64,000 nt of DNA from Ectorhizobium quercum (GCF_026552795.1 NZ_JANFPI010000005.1:186001-250000), one strand, 5' to 3'. Positions 52,849 to 62,890 are shown, counted from the first letter of the stretch. Notes: generated by a model from the sequence alone, not told the origin. Numbers and translations are program-made.

Positions 52849-54564
52849 TTACCCCTTCCTGCCTCGCCCGCCGGGCTTGCCGCCCTTGCCGGCGAACGGC
52901 TTGCTGCCGCCGGCGCCGCGGGGTTTTCCGCCAAACGGCTTGCCGCCGCCGTCTCCTCGCGGTTTTCCGCCGAAGGACTTCGCGCCGCGCGGCTTGTCCG
53001 CGAAAGGCTTCTCGCCGCGTTCACCGCGTTCCGGGCGGCCCTCGCCGGCCGGACGGGCCGGCTTGCCCGCAAAGCCGCGCTTTCCGCCGGCATCCTTGCG
53101 GCCGGACGGCCTGTCGTCATCGCGCCCGCGGCCGGCAGGAGCCTCGCTGGCACTGATCCATTCATTCTCCTCGCCGGAGCGACGGATGGTCGAGGCGACA
53201 GACGGCTTGTCGGAAACCGGGCGATAGGGTGCGGCTTCCGGGCGCGACTTGCCGGGCCGAGCCGCCTGCTTCGGGCCGACCGGGCGGGCGCCGGGCGCCA
53301 TCCAGATGTTGGCCGTGCGGCTCGAACCGGGTTTCGCGCGCTTCGGGCGCTCGCCGTCGTCGTCGAAATCGCGGCGCGGCTTGTCGAAGCCGCGGGCGGG
53401 CCTGTCGGCTCCCCTGTCGTCGCGCCCCTTGCCGCCGCGGTCTTTTTCGAAGGGCCTGCCCTCCTTGCGCGGCCCGGCCTTGGCATCCGGCCTGTCGGCG
53501 CGGCGGGCCGGCGCGGCCGGCGCCTCGCCATCCTCGTCGTCATCGATGGAAACGGTGAAGATCGGCGCATCGAAATTCGCGCCCGATTCCTCGATGAGGC
53601 GCGGGCCGAGCTGGTCGCGCAGCGTGCGGCCGCGCACCTCGACCACCGCGCCTTCCGGCAGGTCGCCGAGCTGGAACGGACCGTAGGACAGGCGGATGAG
53701 ACGGTTCACCTCGAGCCCGAACGAGCCGAGCACGTTCTTGACCTCGCGGTTCTTGCCTTCGCGGAAGGCCATCGTGATCCAGACATTGCCGCCCTGCACG
53801 CGGTCGAGCGTCGCCTCGATGCCGCCATAGAGCACGCCGTTGACGGCCACACCTTCCTTCAGCGCGTCGAGCTGGGCCTGCTCGACCTTGCCGTGGGCGC
53901 GCACGCGATAGCGGCGAAGCCAGCCGTTCTTCGGCAGTTCCAGCGTGCGGGCGAGACCGCCGTCATTGGTCAGCAGCAGCAGGCCTTCCGTATTGATGTC
54001 GAGCCGGCCGACGGACAGCACCCGCGGCAGTTCCGGCGGCAGGTTCTCGAACACGGTCGGGCGGCCTTCGGGATCGGAATTGGTCGTCACCAGACCGGAG
54101 GGCTTGTGATAGAGCCACAGCCGGGTACGCTCGGGGCCGCGGATGGCCTTGCCGTCCACCTCGATCGTGTCGTCGAAGGTGGCGTTGACCACCGGCGTGT
54201 CCAGCACCTTGCCGTTGACGCTGACGCGGCCTTCCATGATCATCCGCTCGACGTCGCGGCGCGAGGCGACGCCGGCGCGGGCGAGCAGCTTGGAAATGCG
54301 CTCCGGTTCGCCCGGTGCGGCCTCTACCGCCTTCTCGCGGACCGGCTTCGCCGCCTTTGCGGCAATGGCCTTGGCCGGGGCCTTGTCCTGAGCCCTGGCC
54401 GGGGCCTTGTCACGGGCGGGCTTGTCCGCGAAGCGGTCCTTGCCGTCCCTGCCAGCGCCGCCCCCGGCGAACTTGCCGCCGGACGCCCTGCCGCCGCCCT
54501 TGAACGCCTTGTTGCCGCCGGGGCGTTTTCCACCGGGTTTTCCAGATTTGTCGTTGAAGCTCAT
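52849..54564 (-). CDS. rluB: Pseudouridine synthase RluB-like with long RG/KP-rich tails
   Basis: rRNA pseudouridine synthase of the RsuA/RluB family, 571 residues, about twice the usual length. Layout: a Lys/Gly/Ala-rich lead (1-85), S4 RNA-binding domain (about 89-135; ERISKLLARAGVASRR), catalytic domain (145-330) with nucleophile D189 in VGRLDINTEG, then a disordered tail (about 335-571) rich in R, G, K, P and D, with repeated FGGKPRG and FADKPRG units. The ATG at 54564 gives a full S4 lead; a start at 54645 would add 27 unrelated residues. The tails likely bind RNA; inferred from composition. Confidence 0.92.
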   Translation of the reverse strand: MSFNDKSGKPGGKRPGGNKAFKGGGRASGGKFAGGGAGRDGKDRFADKPARDKAPARAQDKAPAKAIAAKAAKPVREKAVEAAPGEPERISKLLARAGVASRRDVERMIMEGRVSVNGKVLDTPVVNATFDDTIEVDGKAIRGPERTRLWLYHKPSGLVTTNSDPEGRPTVFENLPPELPRVLSVGRLDINTEGLLLLTNDGGLARTLELPKNGWLRRYRVRAHGKVEQAQLDALKEGVAVNGVLYGGIEATLDRVQGGNVWITMAFREGKNREVKNVLGSFGLEVNRLIRLSYGPFQLGDLPEGAVVEVRGRTLRDQLGPRLIEESGANFDAPIFTVSIDDDEDGEAPAAPARRADRPDAKAGPRKEGRPFEKDRGGKGRDDRGADRPARGFDKPRRDFDDDGERPKRAKPGSSRTANIWMAPGARPVGPKQAARPGKSRPEAAPYRPVSDKPSVASTIRRSGEENEWISASEAPAGRGRDDDRPSGRKDAGGKRGFAGKPARPAGEGRPERGERGEKPFADKPRGAKSFGGKPRGDGGGKPFGGKPRGAGGSKPFAGKGGKPGGRGRKG

Positions 54565-54699
54565 GTACCGTTTGCCTGAAGCTGGCGAAGGCCGGCCGGA
54601 CAGGATCGTCCACGCCAGAAACCGCATCGCACTTTTTGGAAACATGCTCTATCAGGTGAGGCGTCCGGGGTTAAGAGGGTTTATCAGAGGAATTGCCGC

Positions 54700-55149
54700 A
54701 TGGCCGCTCAAAATCGCTACATGGCCGTCGCCCTTGAAGAGGCGGAAGCCGCCGCCCGCCGAGGCGAGGTGCCGGTGGGGGCCGTGATCGCGCTCGACGG
54801 CGAAATCGTGGCGCGGGCCGGAAACCGCACCCGCGAGCTTGCCGACATCACCGCCCATGCCGAAATCCTGGCGATCCGCGCAGCATCGGCGCGACTCGGA
54901 CAGGAGCGGCTGACCGGCGCCGATCTCTATGTGACGCTGGAGCCCTGCGCGATGTGCGCGGCGGCGATTTCCTTCGCCCGCATCCGCCGTCTCTATTACG
55001 GCGCCGCCGATCCGAAGGGCGGCGGGGTCGATCACGGCGGACGTTTCTATGCGCAACCGACCTGCCATCACGCGCCGGAGGTCTATTCCGGCATAGCCGA
55101 AACGGCGGCGGCGCAGATCCTCACCGATTTTTTCAGGAACAGGCGCTAA
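54700..55149 (+). CDS. tadA: tRNA adenosine(34) deaminase TadA
   Basis: Zinc deaminase of 149 residues that makes inosine at the wobble position of tRNA-Arg(ACG). TAHAEILAI (HAE, zinc ligand and proton shuttle) and LEPCAMCAAAI (PCxxC) are intact. The start at MAAQNRYMAVALEEAEAAA fits the family. Divergent from rluB across 135 bases, and convergent with the lipoprotein gene. Confidence 0.96.
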   Translation: MAAQNRYMAVALEEAEAAARRGEVPVGAVIALDGEIVARAGNRTRELADITAHAEILAIRAASARLGQERLTGADLYVTLEPCAMCAAAISFARIRRLYYGAADPKGGGVDHGGRFYAQPTCHHAPEVYSGIAETAAAQILTDFFRNRR

Positions 55150-55174
55150 AGCATTTCCGACCGCGAAAGGGAAC

Positions 55175-55807
55175 TCAGCGGAAGGGGTTCCACCAGCTCG
55201 TACTTTTCTCGCCGGACTGCGCTTCCTTCAGGCGGCGCTTTTCCTTCTGGGTCTCGGGCACGCCCAGATCGTCGATGCTCGCCGTCTCGGCGGGCTGGCG
55301 ATAGGTCGGGGGCGGATCGCTCAGGTAGCGGCGGCGCTCGAGACCGGCCGCAGGGCTGGCGTCGGCCTTCGCCTTGCGGAACGCCTGCCAGCGCTGTTCC
55401 TCGGTGAGCGTGCCGGCCTGGCCGCGCCCGGCCAGCAACGGCGAACGGTAGTTCGGGTTGTCGGCATTGGCATCGGCCTCAGCCACCAGACGCCGGCGGG
55501 TTTCCTCTGGCGATTCCACCCAGTCGGGATTGTTGGTCCGGTCGTTGAGGGCCGTCTGCGGCGCGACGAGATTCGGCGCAGAACCCTGGGCCGGGGTGAC
55601 GAGGCCGGGGCGCGGCGTGTATTTGGGCGCCGGCCCGTCGCTCTTGCGGCTCACCGCAACGACGGAACCCAGATCCGAGAAAAGCTGCTCCGTCGCGGTC
55701 TTGTCCGTGCCGTAGGTCGGCCCGCTGGCGCAACTGCCGAGCGCCAGGCACGCAGAGGCGATGCCCGCCGCATAAGCGCTTACCCGATACATATGCGTCT
55801 TGCTCAT
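55175..55807 (-). CDS. Hypothetical lipoprotein
   Basis: Protein of 210 residues with an N-terminal lipoprotein signal: a hydrophobic stretch and the lipobox ALGSC, giving a mature Cys at about residue 24. The rest is hydrophilic and proline-rich (PKYTPRPGLVTPAQG, NPDWVESPEETRRR) with no recognised domain; it ends SWWNPFR. Anchoring to the outer or inner membrane is inferred from the lipobox. ATG at 55807 was preferred over 55870. Conserved rhizobial hypothetical as far as I can tell. It is 145 bases downstream of ileS on the same strand. Confidence 0.78.
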   Translation of the reverse strand: MSKTHMYRVSAYAAGIASACLALGSCASGPTYGTDKTATEQLFSDLGSVVAVSRKSDGPAPKYTPRPGLVTPAQGSAPNLVAPQTALNDRTNNPDWVESPEETRRRLVAEADANADNPNYRSPLLAGRGQAGTLTEEQRWQAFRKAKADASPAAGLERRRYLSDPPPTYRQPAETASIDDLGVPETQKEKRRLKEAQSGEKSTSWWNPFR

Positions 55808-55952
55808 GAAACCCCTTCCGCCGACCGTCATGCGGCCCGAACAGCCTTTTGTCTTTCCATTGCGCGGCAATTCCGGCCAATTTCAGGCGGTGTTGTACCG
55901 GATGAAGCACCGAAGTGCAATTCATCCGGCACAATCCGGCCCAGACAGCCGG

Positions 55953-58844
55953 TCAGATCGCGACGCCGAGCGCCTTCAGTTCGCGCAGCGCCGCCGCGTC
56001 GCGCGCGGAAACATCCGGGAACTCCGGATCGGAGCCGACATCCGAGGTGATCTTCCACGAGCGGGCGCATTTAGTGCCTTCCGCCAGCTTCGGCTCGACG
56101 GAAACGCCCGTCACCTCCGCAAGCCGGAAGGCGTCCGCCGGGCCTTCGTCGCCGGTCACGGCGATTGCCGAGGTGATGCAGATTTCCGCGAAGTCCTGAC
56201 CCTCCAGCGCGGCCAGAAGCGCCTTGTCGGCGACATGGACGACCGGCGCGGCCTCCAGCGAGGAGCCGATGCGCTTGTCCTTGCGCTCGATCTCGAGCGC
56301 GCCGGTGACGACCGAGCGGACCTTGCGGATCTTTTCCCACTTTTCGGCCAGCGCCGGGTCCAGCCATTCGGACGGAATGGCCGGGAACTGCTCCAGGTGG
56401 ACCGAAACCGCATCCGGATGGCGCGACAGCCACGCTTCCTCCGTGGTGAACGGGATCATCGGCGCAAGCCAGGTGACGAGGCTTTCGAACAGCTTGCGGA
56501 TGACGAACAGCGCCGAGCGCCGCTTCAGCGACGACGGCGCGTCACAATAAAGCGCATCCTTGCGGATATCGAAGTAGAAGGCAGACAGCTCGACATTCGA
56601 GAAGTCGATCAGCGCGCGGGCGATCCTCTTGAAGTCGAACGCGTCGTAGCCCTCGCGCACCAGCACGTCCAGTTCGGCCAGACGATGCAGGATGAGCCTT
56701 TCGAGTTCCGGCAGATCGGCATGGGCGATGTCCTCGCCCCTGTCGTGCGCCAGCGTGCCGAGCATCCAGCGGATCGTGTTGCGCAGCTTGCGATAGGCGT
56801 CGATGTTGGTCTGGATGATCGTCTTGCCCAGACGCTGGTCTTCCCAGTAATCCGTGGTCATGACCCACAGGCGCAGGATGTCGGCGCCCGATTCCTTCAT
56901 CACGTCCTGGGGCGACACGACGTTGCCCTTGGACTTCGACATCTTCTCGCCCTTCTCGTCCATCGTGAAACCGTGCGTGATGACGGCATCGTAGGGCGCG
57001 CGGCCGCGCGTGGCCGCGCTTTCGAGCAGGGAGGAATGGAACCAGCCGCGATGCTGGTCGGACCCTTCGAGATAGACGTCGGCCGGCCACTTGAGGTCCG
57101 GGCGGTCCTCCAGCGTGAAGGAATGCGTGGAGCCCGAATCGAACCACACGTCGAGAATGTCGCGAACCTGCTTCCAGTCTTCGTTGGCGCGGCTTCCAAG
57201 GAAGCGCTCGCGTGCGCCATCGGCGAACCAGGCATCGGCCCCCTCGGCCTCGAAGGCGTCGAGGATGCGGGCGTTGACGGCCTCGTCCACGAGGATTTCG
57301 CCGTTGTCGTCGACGAAGACGGCGATCGGAACGCCCCAGGCGCGCTGGCGCGAGAGAACCCAGTCGGGCCGCGTCTCGATCATGGTGCGCAGGCGGTTCT
57401 GGCCGGCGGCGGGCACGAAGCGCGTTTCGTCGATGGCTTTCAGAGCGCGCGAGCGCAGCGTCGTGCCGTCGCCAAGCTCCTTGTCCATGTAGACGAACCA
57501 TTGCGGCGTGTTGCGGAAGATGACCGGCTTCTTCGAGCGCCAGCTATGCGGATAGCTGTGCTTGAGGCGGCCGCGGGCGAACAGGTGGTTCTCGGCGATC
57601 AGCGCCTTGATCACCCGCTCGTTGGCATCGCCCTTCTTGCCGTTGTCGTCCATGACACGCGCGCCGTCGAAGCCGGGCGCATCCTTGGTGTAGAAGCCGG
57701 CATCGTCGACGGTGAAGGGGATCTTCGTGTCGATGCCGGCGGCGCGCAGCTTCGGCGCGGCATCCATCCACGCATCGAAGTCCTCGCGGCCGTGGCCCGG
57801 CGCGGTGTGGACGAAGCCCGTGCCGGCATCGTCGGTCACATGGTCGCCATCGAGCAACGGCACGGGGAAATCGTAGCCGAGGGTGGCGAGCGGATGGGCG
57901 GTGACGAGCGAGGACAGTTCCGCCGGATCGACATCACGGAGGAATTTCAGCGTCACCTTGGCCTTGGCGGCGCATTCGTCGGCAAGGCGGGTGGCGAAGA
58001 TCAGCTTCTCGCCCGGCTGCGGGCCGAAATCGTTGACGGCGCTCTCGACCTCGTAGAGGCCGTAGGGATAGCGCGACGAAAAGGCGATGGCGCGGTTGCC
58101 GGGGATGGTCCAGGGCGTGGTTGTCCAGATGACGACATAGTTGCCCTTGAGATCGTCCGGGCCTTGCGTGACCGGGAACTTCACCCAGATCGTGTCGCTC
58201 TCGACGTCATGATATTCCACCTCGGCCTCGGCCAGCGCCGTGCGCTCGACGACGGACCACATGACCGGCTTGGAGCCGCGATAGAGCTGGCCGGAGCTGG
58301 CGATCTTCAGCAGTTCGCCGGCGATGCGCGCTTCCGCGTGGAAGGCCATCGTCGTGTAGGGATTGTCGAAATCGCCCTCGATGCCGAGCCGCTTGAACTC
58401 TTGCGCCTGCACGCCGATCCAGTGGGCGGCGAAGTCGCGGCATTCCTGACGGAATTCGTTGACCGGAACCTCGTCCTTGTTCTTGCCCTTCTCGCGGTAT
58501 TTTTCCTCGATCTTCCATTCGATCGGCAGGCCGTGGCAGTCCCAGCCCGGGACGTAGTTGGCGTCGCGGCCGCGCATCTGGAACGAGCGGGTGATGACGT
58601 CCTTGAGGATCTTGTTCAGCGCGTGGCCGATATGGATGTGGCCGTTGGCATAGGGCGGGCCGTCATGCAGCACGAACTTGACGCGGCCCTGCGCGTTCTC
58701 GCGCAGCTTTCTGTAAAGGTCGATCTCCTGCCAGCGGGCCACCGTCTGCGGCTCCTTCTGCGGCAGGCCGGCGCGCATCGGAAAATCCGTCTGCGGCAGG
58801 TAAAGGGTGGAGGAATAGTCTTTCTTTTCAGGGGCGTCGGTCAT
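55953..58844 (-). CDS. ileS: Isoleucyl-tRNA synthetase
   Basis: Class I aminoacyl-tRNA synthetase of 963 residues. The HIGH motif lies in [14 protein letters not shown], the KMSKS motif in [10 protein letters not shown], and the editing domain between them ([32 protein letters not shown]). The C-terminal zinc knuckle of the E. coli enzyme (two CxxC pairs) is degenerate: the first reads CARS and the second lacks both Cys (SARD). [17 protein letters not shown] is a standard start. No T-box or leader is seen upstream; transcription may come from its own promoter in the 261-base gap. Confidence 0.97.
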   Translation of the reverse strand: MTDAPEKKDYSSTLYLPQTDFPMRAGLPQKEPQTVARWQEIDLYRKLRENAQGRVKFVLHDGPPYANGHIHIGHALNKILKDVITRSFQMRGRDANYVPGWDCHGLPIEWKIEEKYREKGKNKDEVPVNEFRQECRDFAAHWIGVQAQEFKRLGIEGDFDNPYTTMAFHAEARIAGELLKIASSGQLYRGSKPVMWSVVERTALAEAEVEYHDVESDTIWVKFPVTQGPDDLKGNYVVIWTTTPWTIPGNRAIAFSSRYPYGLYEVESAVNDFGPQPGEKLIFATRLADECAAKAKVTLKFLRDVDPAELSSLVTAHPLATLGYDFPVPLLDGDHVTDDAGTGFVHTAPGHGREDFDAWMDAAPKLRAAGIDTKIPFTVDDAGFYTKDAPGFDGARVMDDNGKKGDANERVIKALIAENHLFARGRLKHSYPHSWRSKKPVIFRNTPQWFVYMDKELGDGTTLRSRALKAIDETRFVPAAGQNRLRTMIETRPDWVLSRQRAWGVPIAVFVDDNGEILVDEAVNARILDAFEAEGADAWFADGARERFLGSRANEDWKQVRDILDVWFDSGSTHSFTLEDRPDLKWPADVYLEGSDQHRGWFHSSLLESAATRGRAPYDAVITHGFTMDEKGEKMSKSKGNVVSPQDVMKESGADILRLWVMTTDYWEDQRLGKTIIQTNIDAYRKLRNTIRWMLGTLAHDRGEDIAHADLPELERLILHRLAELDVLVREGYDAFDFKRIARALIDFSNVELSAFYFDIRKDALYCDAPSSLKRRSALFVIRKLFESLVTWLAPMIPFTTEEAWLSRHPDAVSVHLEQFPAIPSEWLDPALAEKWEKIRKVRSVVTGALEIERKDKRIGSSLEAAPVVHVADKALLAALEGQDFAEICITSAIAVTGDEGPADAFRLAEVTGVSVEPKLAEGTKCARSWKITSDVGSDPEFPDVSARDAAALRELKALGVAI

Positions 58845-59065
58845 GGTCTTGCCAATCGGATAGGGCGCTGGCCATCCAGCCGCCCGGAATACGGAATGCG
58901 TGAAAATCTCGATGCGCAGCCTCGGGCAGCGCGAAAATCCCGGACCTTCGGACGACCTTGCGGAAGTCGCCTCAGAAGGCCGGGCCCATAATTCGGGACG
59001 TGATCATCAACCGGTATCGGGTCATGGTTGCGGTTGTTTATGTGTTTTCGCCGCAAAAAGGAAGG

Positions 59066-59096
59066 GGGCGCGGCAAGGAAATGCTGCGCGGCGCCC
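59066..59096 (-). terminator. Probable terminator of the diguanylate cyclase gene
   Basis: GGGCGC (59066-59071) / GCGCCC (59091-59096) with an inner GCA/TGC; on the minus strand it is followed by a CTTCCTTTTTG tract. Weak stem, so moderate confidence. It lies ten bases after the gene's stop at 59106. Confidence 0.45.
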
Positions 59097-59105
59097 GGCG
59101 GGTTC

Positions 59106-60314
59106 TCACCGCCGCGTGGCCGCCCCGAGCGCCGCCAGCGTGTCCTCGATGCAGCGTTGCAGCCAGGCCGCCGGCGCGTAGCCCTCGACGCGGTTGCGGC
59201 CGCCGTTCTTGGCCTGGTAGAGCGCGCTGTCGGCCTCGGCGATAGTCTGGTCCATGACCCAGTTGCCCGCCCTGAAGGCGCTGTGGCCGCAGGAGATCGT
59301 GACGGGGATGAGGCCGCCGCCCCGCGGCGAGACAACCTCCATCCGCTCGACATTTTTCCGCAGACGCTCGAGCAGGCCCTGCGTCGCGGCCGGATCGAAG
59401 TCGGGCAGGCAGATCGCGAACTCCTCGCCCCCGGTTCTGCCGAACACCGCCGTCTCCGGCAGCGTGGCCTGCGTGCAGCGGGCGAAGGCCCGCAGCGCAT
59501 CGTCGCCGCCCCGATGGCCGTGCGCATCGTTGATCGCCTTGAAATGATCGAGGTCGATCACGGCCATCGAGCCGTCGCGATCGGCCAGACCGGCCACCGC
59601 CTCGTAGAAGGCGCGGCGGTTCAGGACGCCGGTCAGCATATCGCGGGTCGCGAGGTATCGCTGGCGCTCGGTCGCCCTTTCCAGCTTGAGGACGAGCACG
59701 ACCACGTAGGTCGCGACATTGCAGATGACCAGCGGGATCGCGCAGACCTCCAGCCACGTGGCCTGCGGAACGCCATCGACGAAGCCGAGCGGGAAGAAAT
59801 AGGCGAAGGGCGCAATGCAGAGGTTGCCGAGCGCGTAGATCGCCGTGATGACGATGGCCAGCATACGCGAGGGCAGCACTTCGCCCTGCTTGCCGCGCCA
59901 GACGACGAGCGACGTCATCAGCAGGTTGGCGCCGGAACCGAAATAGATCAGCCATACGCCGTCGGCCGCACCGCCGGTGACGAACATGGACAGGACGATG
60001 GCGCCGCTGGTCGCCAACGGAACTGCGATCGCCTCCGACCAGTGATAGGGAAGGCCGAAGAAGGCCTTGAAGCCGAGCAGAAGGCAGCCCATCGAGGCCA
60101 TGTGGACGAAACCGCCGATATAGCCGGCGGCGTGATAGGACAGGGTGTTGCTGAGCGCCATGATGGCGTTGCCGACGACCATGAGCCAGGCTGCCAGCAG
60201 CCAGAACCTCATGTCGCTGCGGCCCTCGCTGCGGAACCAGCCGATCGTGACGGCTGCGACGGTACAATAATTGATCGCCGCAGAATAGAGAAAGACAGTC
60301 TTCAGTTCCAGCAT
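59106..60314 (-). CDS. Membrane-bound diguanylate cyclase (GGDEF)
   Basis: Diguanylate cyclase of 402 residues: about six hydrophobic helices in the first 195 residues (a 7TM/MASE-like sensor of unknown signal), then a GGDEF domain (215-385) with RDMLTGVLNRRAFYEAV, the DLDHFKAINDAHGHRGGD metal/GTP block and an intact GGEEF signature in FGRTGGEEFAI. No RxxD inhibitory I-site was clearly seen five residues before GGEEF. ATG at 60314. It lies between ribF (upstream) and ileS (downstream), unrelated in function. Confidence 0.93.
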   Translation of the reverse strand: MLELKTVFLYSAAINYCTVAAVTIGWFRSEGRSDMRFWLLAAWLMVVGNAIMALSNTLSYHAAGYIGGFVHMASMGCLLLGFKAFFGLPYHWSEAIAVPLATSGAIVLSMFVTGGAADGVWLIYFGSGANLLMTSLVVWRGKQGEVLPSRMLAIVITAIYALGNLCIAPFAYFFPLGFVDGVPQATWLEVCAIPLVICNVATYVVVLVLKLERATERQRYLATRDMLTGVLNRRAFYEAVAGLADRDGSMAVIDLDHFKAINDAHGHRGGDDALRAFARCTQATLPETAVFGRTGGEEFAICLPDFDPAATQGLLERLRKNVERMEVVSPRGGGLIPVTISCGHSAFRAGNWVMDQTIAEADSALYQAKNGGRNRVEGYAPAAWLQRCIEDTLAALGAATRR

Positions 60315-60439
60315 CAAGCTCTCGCACCTGCAATATTGCGGATGCGAGGCAAACAATCAGAAAAGCGCCAACAAAGATTGAACGCCCTGGCCCGCGCCAA
60401 AGTCAATTTCGAATAAAGCACAGAAAAAATCCGGTTTGG

Positions 60440-61420
60440 TTAAAATGCGATCAGCGCGTCCAGCCGGCCGAGCGGCCTGACGCCCGCCAGCAGGGCGCGC
60501 GCTTCCTCGCAATCCCGGTTCATCTGCGCCACCAGCGGCTCCAGACCGTCGAATTTCAGTTCGTCGCGCAGATGCCCGAAAAACGAGACGGAACAGGTTT
60601 CGCCGTAAAGATCGCCGGAAAAATCGAAAACGAAGGTTTCCAGCAGCGCAGCGCCGTTTTCCGTCACCGTCGGGCGATGGCCGAAGCTTGCCACGCCATC
60701 GTGCAGATCGCCGTTGGCACGGCGCAGGCGCACCGCATAGATACCGGGTTTCAGCACCGTTTCCGGCGGAAGCGCCATGTTGGCGGTGGGAAAGCCCAGC
60801 GTGCGGCCGAGCTTCTGGCCGCCGATGACCTCCGCCTCGACCGTATAACGATAGCCGAGCAGGCCGGCGGCCTCCTCCACCCGGCCTTCCGAAAGGCAGG
60901 CGCGGATGCGGCTCGACGAGACGACCTCGGCCCCCTCGTCGCGGAAGGCGTCGACCAGCGTCACGCCGAAACCGTAGCGTTTTCCGGCTTCCATCAGGAA
61001 GGCCGGGCCGCCTTCGCGGCCCTTGCCGAAATGGAAGTCGAAGCCGGTGACGACTTCCGCCGCCCCCAGCCAGTCGACCAGCACGGACGAAACGAAATCC
61101 TCCGCCGAGCGGGAGGCGAATTCGCGGTCGAAGGGATATTCCACCACCGAGTGGAAGCCGGCCGCCTCGAGAAGACGCGCCTTCACATGCGCCGGGGTCA
61201 GCCGGAAGACCGGCCTGTCGGGATTGAAGACCGTGCGCGGATGCGGCTCGAAGGTCAGCACCAGCGCCGGCCGGCGGTGGGCGGCGGACAGTTCCAGCGC
61301 CCTGCCGAGCACGCTCATGTGGCCGCGATGCACGCCGTCGAAATTGCCGACGGCAATGACGCCGCCGCGCAGATTGTCCGCCAGAGGGTGCTTTTTCTCG
61401 TTGCGATGGAAGACGGTCAT
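60440..61420 (-). CDS. ribF: Bifunctional riboflavin kinase/FAD synthetase
   Basis: Cytoplasmic enzyme of 326 residues that phosphorylates riboflavin to FMN and adenylylates it to FAD. The N-terminal nucleotidyltransferase part has AVGNFDGVHRGHMSVLGRA and TFEPHPRTVF; the C-terminal kinase has KLGRTLGFPTANMALPPE and the SFGHRPTVTENGA block. No FMN riboswitch was seen upstream. Ten bases separate it from the HAD phosphatase gene, so the two are co-transcribed. Confidence 0.96.
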   Translation of the reverse strand: MTVFHRNEKKHPLADNLRGGVIAVGNFDGVHRGHMSVLGRALELSAAHRRPALVLTFEPHPRTVFNPDRPVFRLTPAHVKARLLEAAGFHSVVEYPFDREFASRSAEDFVSSVLVDWLGAAEVVTGFDFHFGKGREGGPAFLMEAGKRYGFGVTLVDAFRDEGAEVVSSSRIRACLSEGRVEEAAGLLGYRYTVEAEVIGGQKLGRTLGFPTANMALPPETVLKPGIYAVRLRRANGDLHDGVASFGHRPTVTENGAALLETFVFDFSGDLYGETCSVSFFGHLRDELKFDGLEPLVAQMNRDCEEARALLAGVRPLGRLDALIAF

Positions 61421-61430
61421 CGGATCGGTC

Positions 61431-62279
61431 TCAGGCCAGTTTCGGCATCCAGTATTTCGGCGCGGCGTTTTCGCGCTTCAGCCAGTCGTTGACCAGCGCG
61501 TCGTCCATCACGCCGTTGACGGTGTATTCCGCCGCATGGATGCCGCCGCCGATATAAAGGAGATCGAGGCCGTAATCGAGCGCGCCGCGCACATCGGTGG
61601 GCAGGCCGTCGCCGATGGCGAGGATGCGGGCCGGATCGACATCGCCGCGCAGTTCGCGGGCCGCCGCAAGCGCGGCGTCGTAGATCGGCCGGTGCGGCTT
61701 GCCGGCGACGCGCGTCGTCCCGCCGAGCTGCTCGTAATAGACGGCCAGCGCGCCGGCGCAGGGGATGAGACGGTCGCCGCGCTCGACGATCAGGTCGGGA
61801 TTGGCGCAGATCATCGGCACATTGCGGTCGCGCATGGCCAGCAGCATGTCGCGATAGTCTTCCGGCGTTTCCGTCTCGTCGTCGAAAAGGCCGGTGCAGA
61901 CCAGCGATTCGGCCTCGCCGGCGGACACGAGATCGACGTCCAGTCCCTCGACCAGCGGCAGATCGCGCTCGGGACCGAGCAGGAATATCCTTTTCGGCCC
62001 GGCAGCGATCAGATCGCGCGTCACGTCGCCGGAGGTGACGATCCGGTCGTAGGCCGCGGCCGGAACGCCGATCGCATCGAGCTGGGCGATGACGCCGGGG
62101 CGCGGACGCGGCGAATTGGTGATGAGCACCACGGTGCGGCCGGCCTTGCGGGCGGCCGCAAGCGCGTGCGAGGCCGGCATGAAGGGCGTGACGCCGTTGT
62201 GCAGAACGCCCCAGACATCGCAGAGGATGACGTCATAATCCGCGACGATATCCTGAAAAGCGTCAATGAGAGCGGCCAT
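61431..62279 (-). CDS. TIGR01459 family HAD-type hydrolase
   Basis: HAD phosphatase of 282 residues, subfamily IIA (NagD-like). The nucleophile lies in YDVILCDVWGVLHNG, the second motif in VLITNSPRPRPGV, and the third in RILAIGDGLPTDVRGALDYGL. TIGR01459 members are found next to ribF in alphaproteobacteria, so flavin nucleotide or another small phosphate ester is a plausible but unproven substrate. Ends ten bases before ribF. Confidence 0.92.
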   Translation of the reverse strand: MAALIDAFQDIVADYDVILCDVWGVLHNGVTPFMPASHALAAARKAGRTVVLITNSPRPRPGVIAQLDAIGVPAAAYDRIVTSGDVTRDLIAAGPKRIFLLGPERDLPLVEGLDVDLVSAGEAESLVCTGLFDDETETPEDYRDMLLAMRDRNVPMICANPDLIVERGDRLIPCAGALAVYYEQLGGTTRVAGKPHRPIYDAALAAARELRGDVDPARILAIGDGLPTDVRGALDYGLDLLYIGGGIHAAEYTVNGVMDDALVNDWLKRENAAPKYWMPKLA

Positions 62280-62455
62280 ATCCTTCGTTCCCTTCCATTT
62301 CGTCAGGGTGACATTGCAAAGGAAACGGCGCGTGGCAAGAAGTTTCCCCGCCCCGCCGCCAAAAAAGCGCCCGGGCGAAACGGCCCTGCCGGAGAGCTGC
62401 GCAAAGGCGCCCCAGACGCCGTCGCCATTTTGCGGATTTTTTGCAGGCCCCGTCC

Positions 62456-62484
62456 TTGACTCCTCGATGAGGCCTGCTTATCTC
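62456..62484 (+). promoter_or_regulatory. groESL promoter
   Basis: -35 TTGACT (62456-62461) preceded by C (rhizobial CTTGAC), 17 bases, -10 TATCTC (62479-62484). The predicted start of transcription (about 62491) lies at the left edge of the CIRCE element. Confidence 0.75.
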
Positions 62485-62491
62485 GTCGCTG

Positions 62492-62518
62492 CTAGCACTC
62501 ACAAAAAGAGAGTGCTAA
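62492..62518 (+). promoter_or_regulatory. CIRCE operator (HrcA binding)
   Basis: CTAGCACTC (62492-62500), nine bases, GAGTGCTAA (62510-62518). It matches the CIRCE consensus TTAGCACTC-N9-GAGTGCTAA at all but the first base. HrcA repression of groESL in unstressed cells is the established role; hrcA itself is not in the window. Confidence 0.95.
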
Positions 62519-62577
62519 CGCAAATTCACGACGCGCCATCAAGGCCGTCATGTGTCATTTGATCGAGGGATTAGACA

Positions 62578-62874
62578 ATGGCAAGCACCAACTTCCGCCC
62601 CCTTCACGATCGCGTCGTCGTTCGTCGCGTTGAGTCCGAAGAAAAGACCAAGGGCGGCATCATCATTCCGGACACCGCCAAGGAAAAGCCGCAGGAAGGC
62701 GAAGTCGTCGCCGTCGGCACCGGCGCCCGTGATGACAGCGGCAAGGTCGTTGCGCTCGACGTCAAGGCCGGCGACCGCGTGCTGTTCGGCAAGTGGTCCG
62801 GCACCGAAGTCAAGGTGAACGGCGAAGACCTTCTGATCATGAAGGAATCCGACATTCTCGGCATCATCGGCTGA
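62578..62874 (+). CDS. groES: Co-chaperonin GroES
   Basis: Co-chaperonin of 98 residues, a heptameric lid for Gro[45 protein letters not shown] contains the mobile loop ([13 protein letters not shown]). C-terminal [19 protein letters not shown] is standard. The leader from the promoter to the ATG is about 88 bases and contains CIRCE. Followed 76 bases later by groEL. Confidence 0.98.
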   Translation: MASTNFRPLHDRVVVRRVESEEKTKGGIIIPDTAKEKPQEGEVVAVGTGARDDSGKVVALDVKAGDRVLFGKWSGTEVKVNGEDLLIMKESDILGIIG

Positions 62875-62890
62875 TTGCCGGCTTCGCTGA

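Noticed and set aside
52870..53010. Tandem-like GC-rich repeats resembling a repeat array
   Set aside because: They are in-frame codons for the FGGKPRG units of the RluB tail, not a separate DNA repeat or CRISPR array.
51538..54579. Open frame of 1013 codons on the plus strand
   Set aside because: Antisense to patatin, rsmD and rluB. Low-complexity translation and no start context; the minus-strand genes have clear motifs.
55800..58991. Open frame of 1063 codons on the plus strand
   Set aside because: Antisense to ileS, whose HIGH and KMSKS motifs are intact; the plus-strand translation shows no family pattern.
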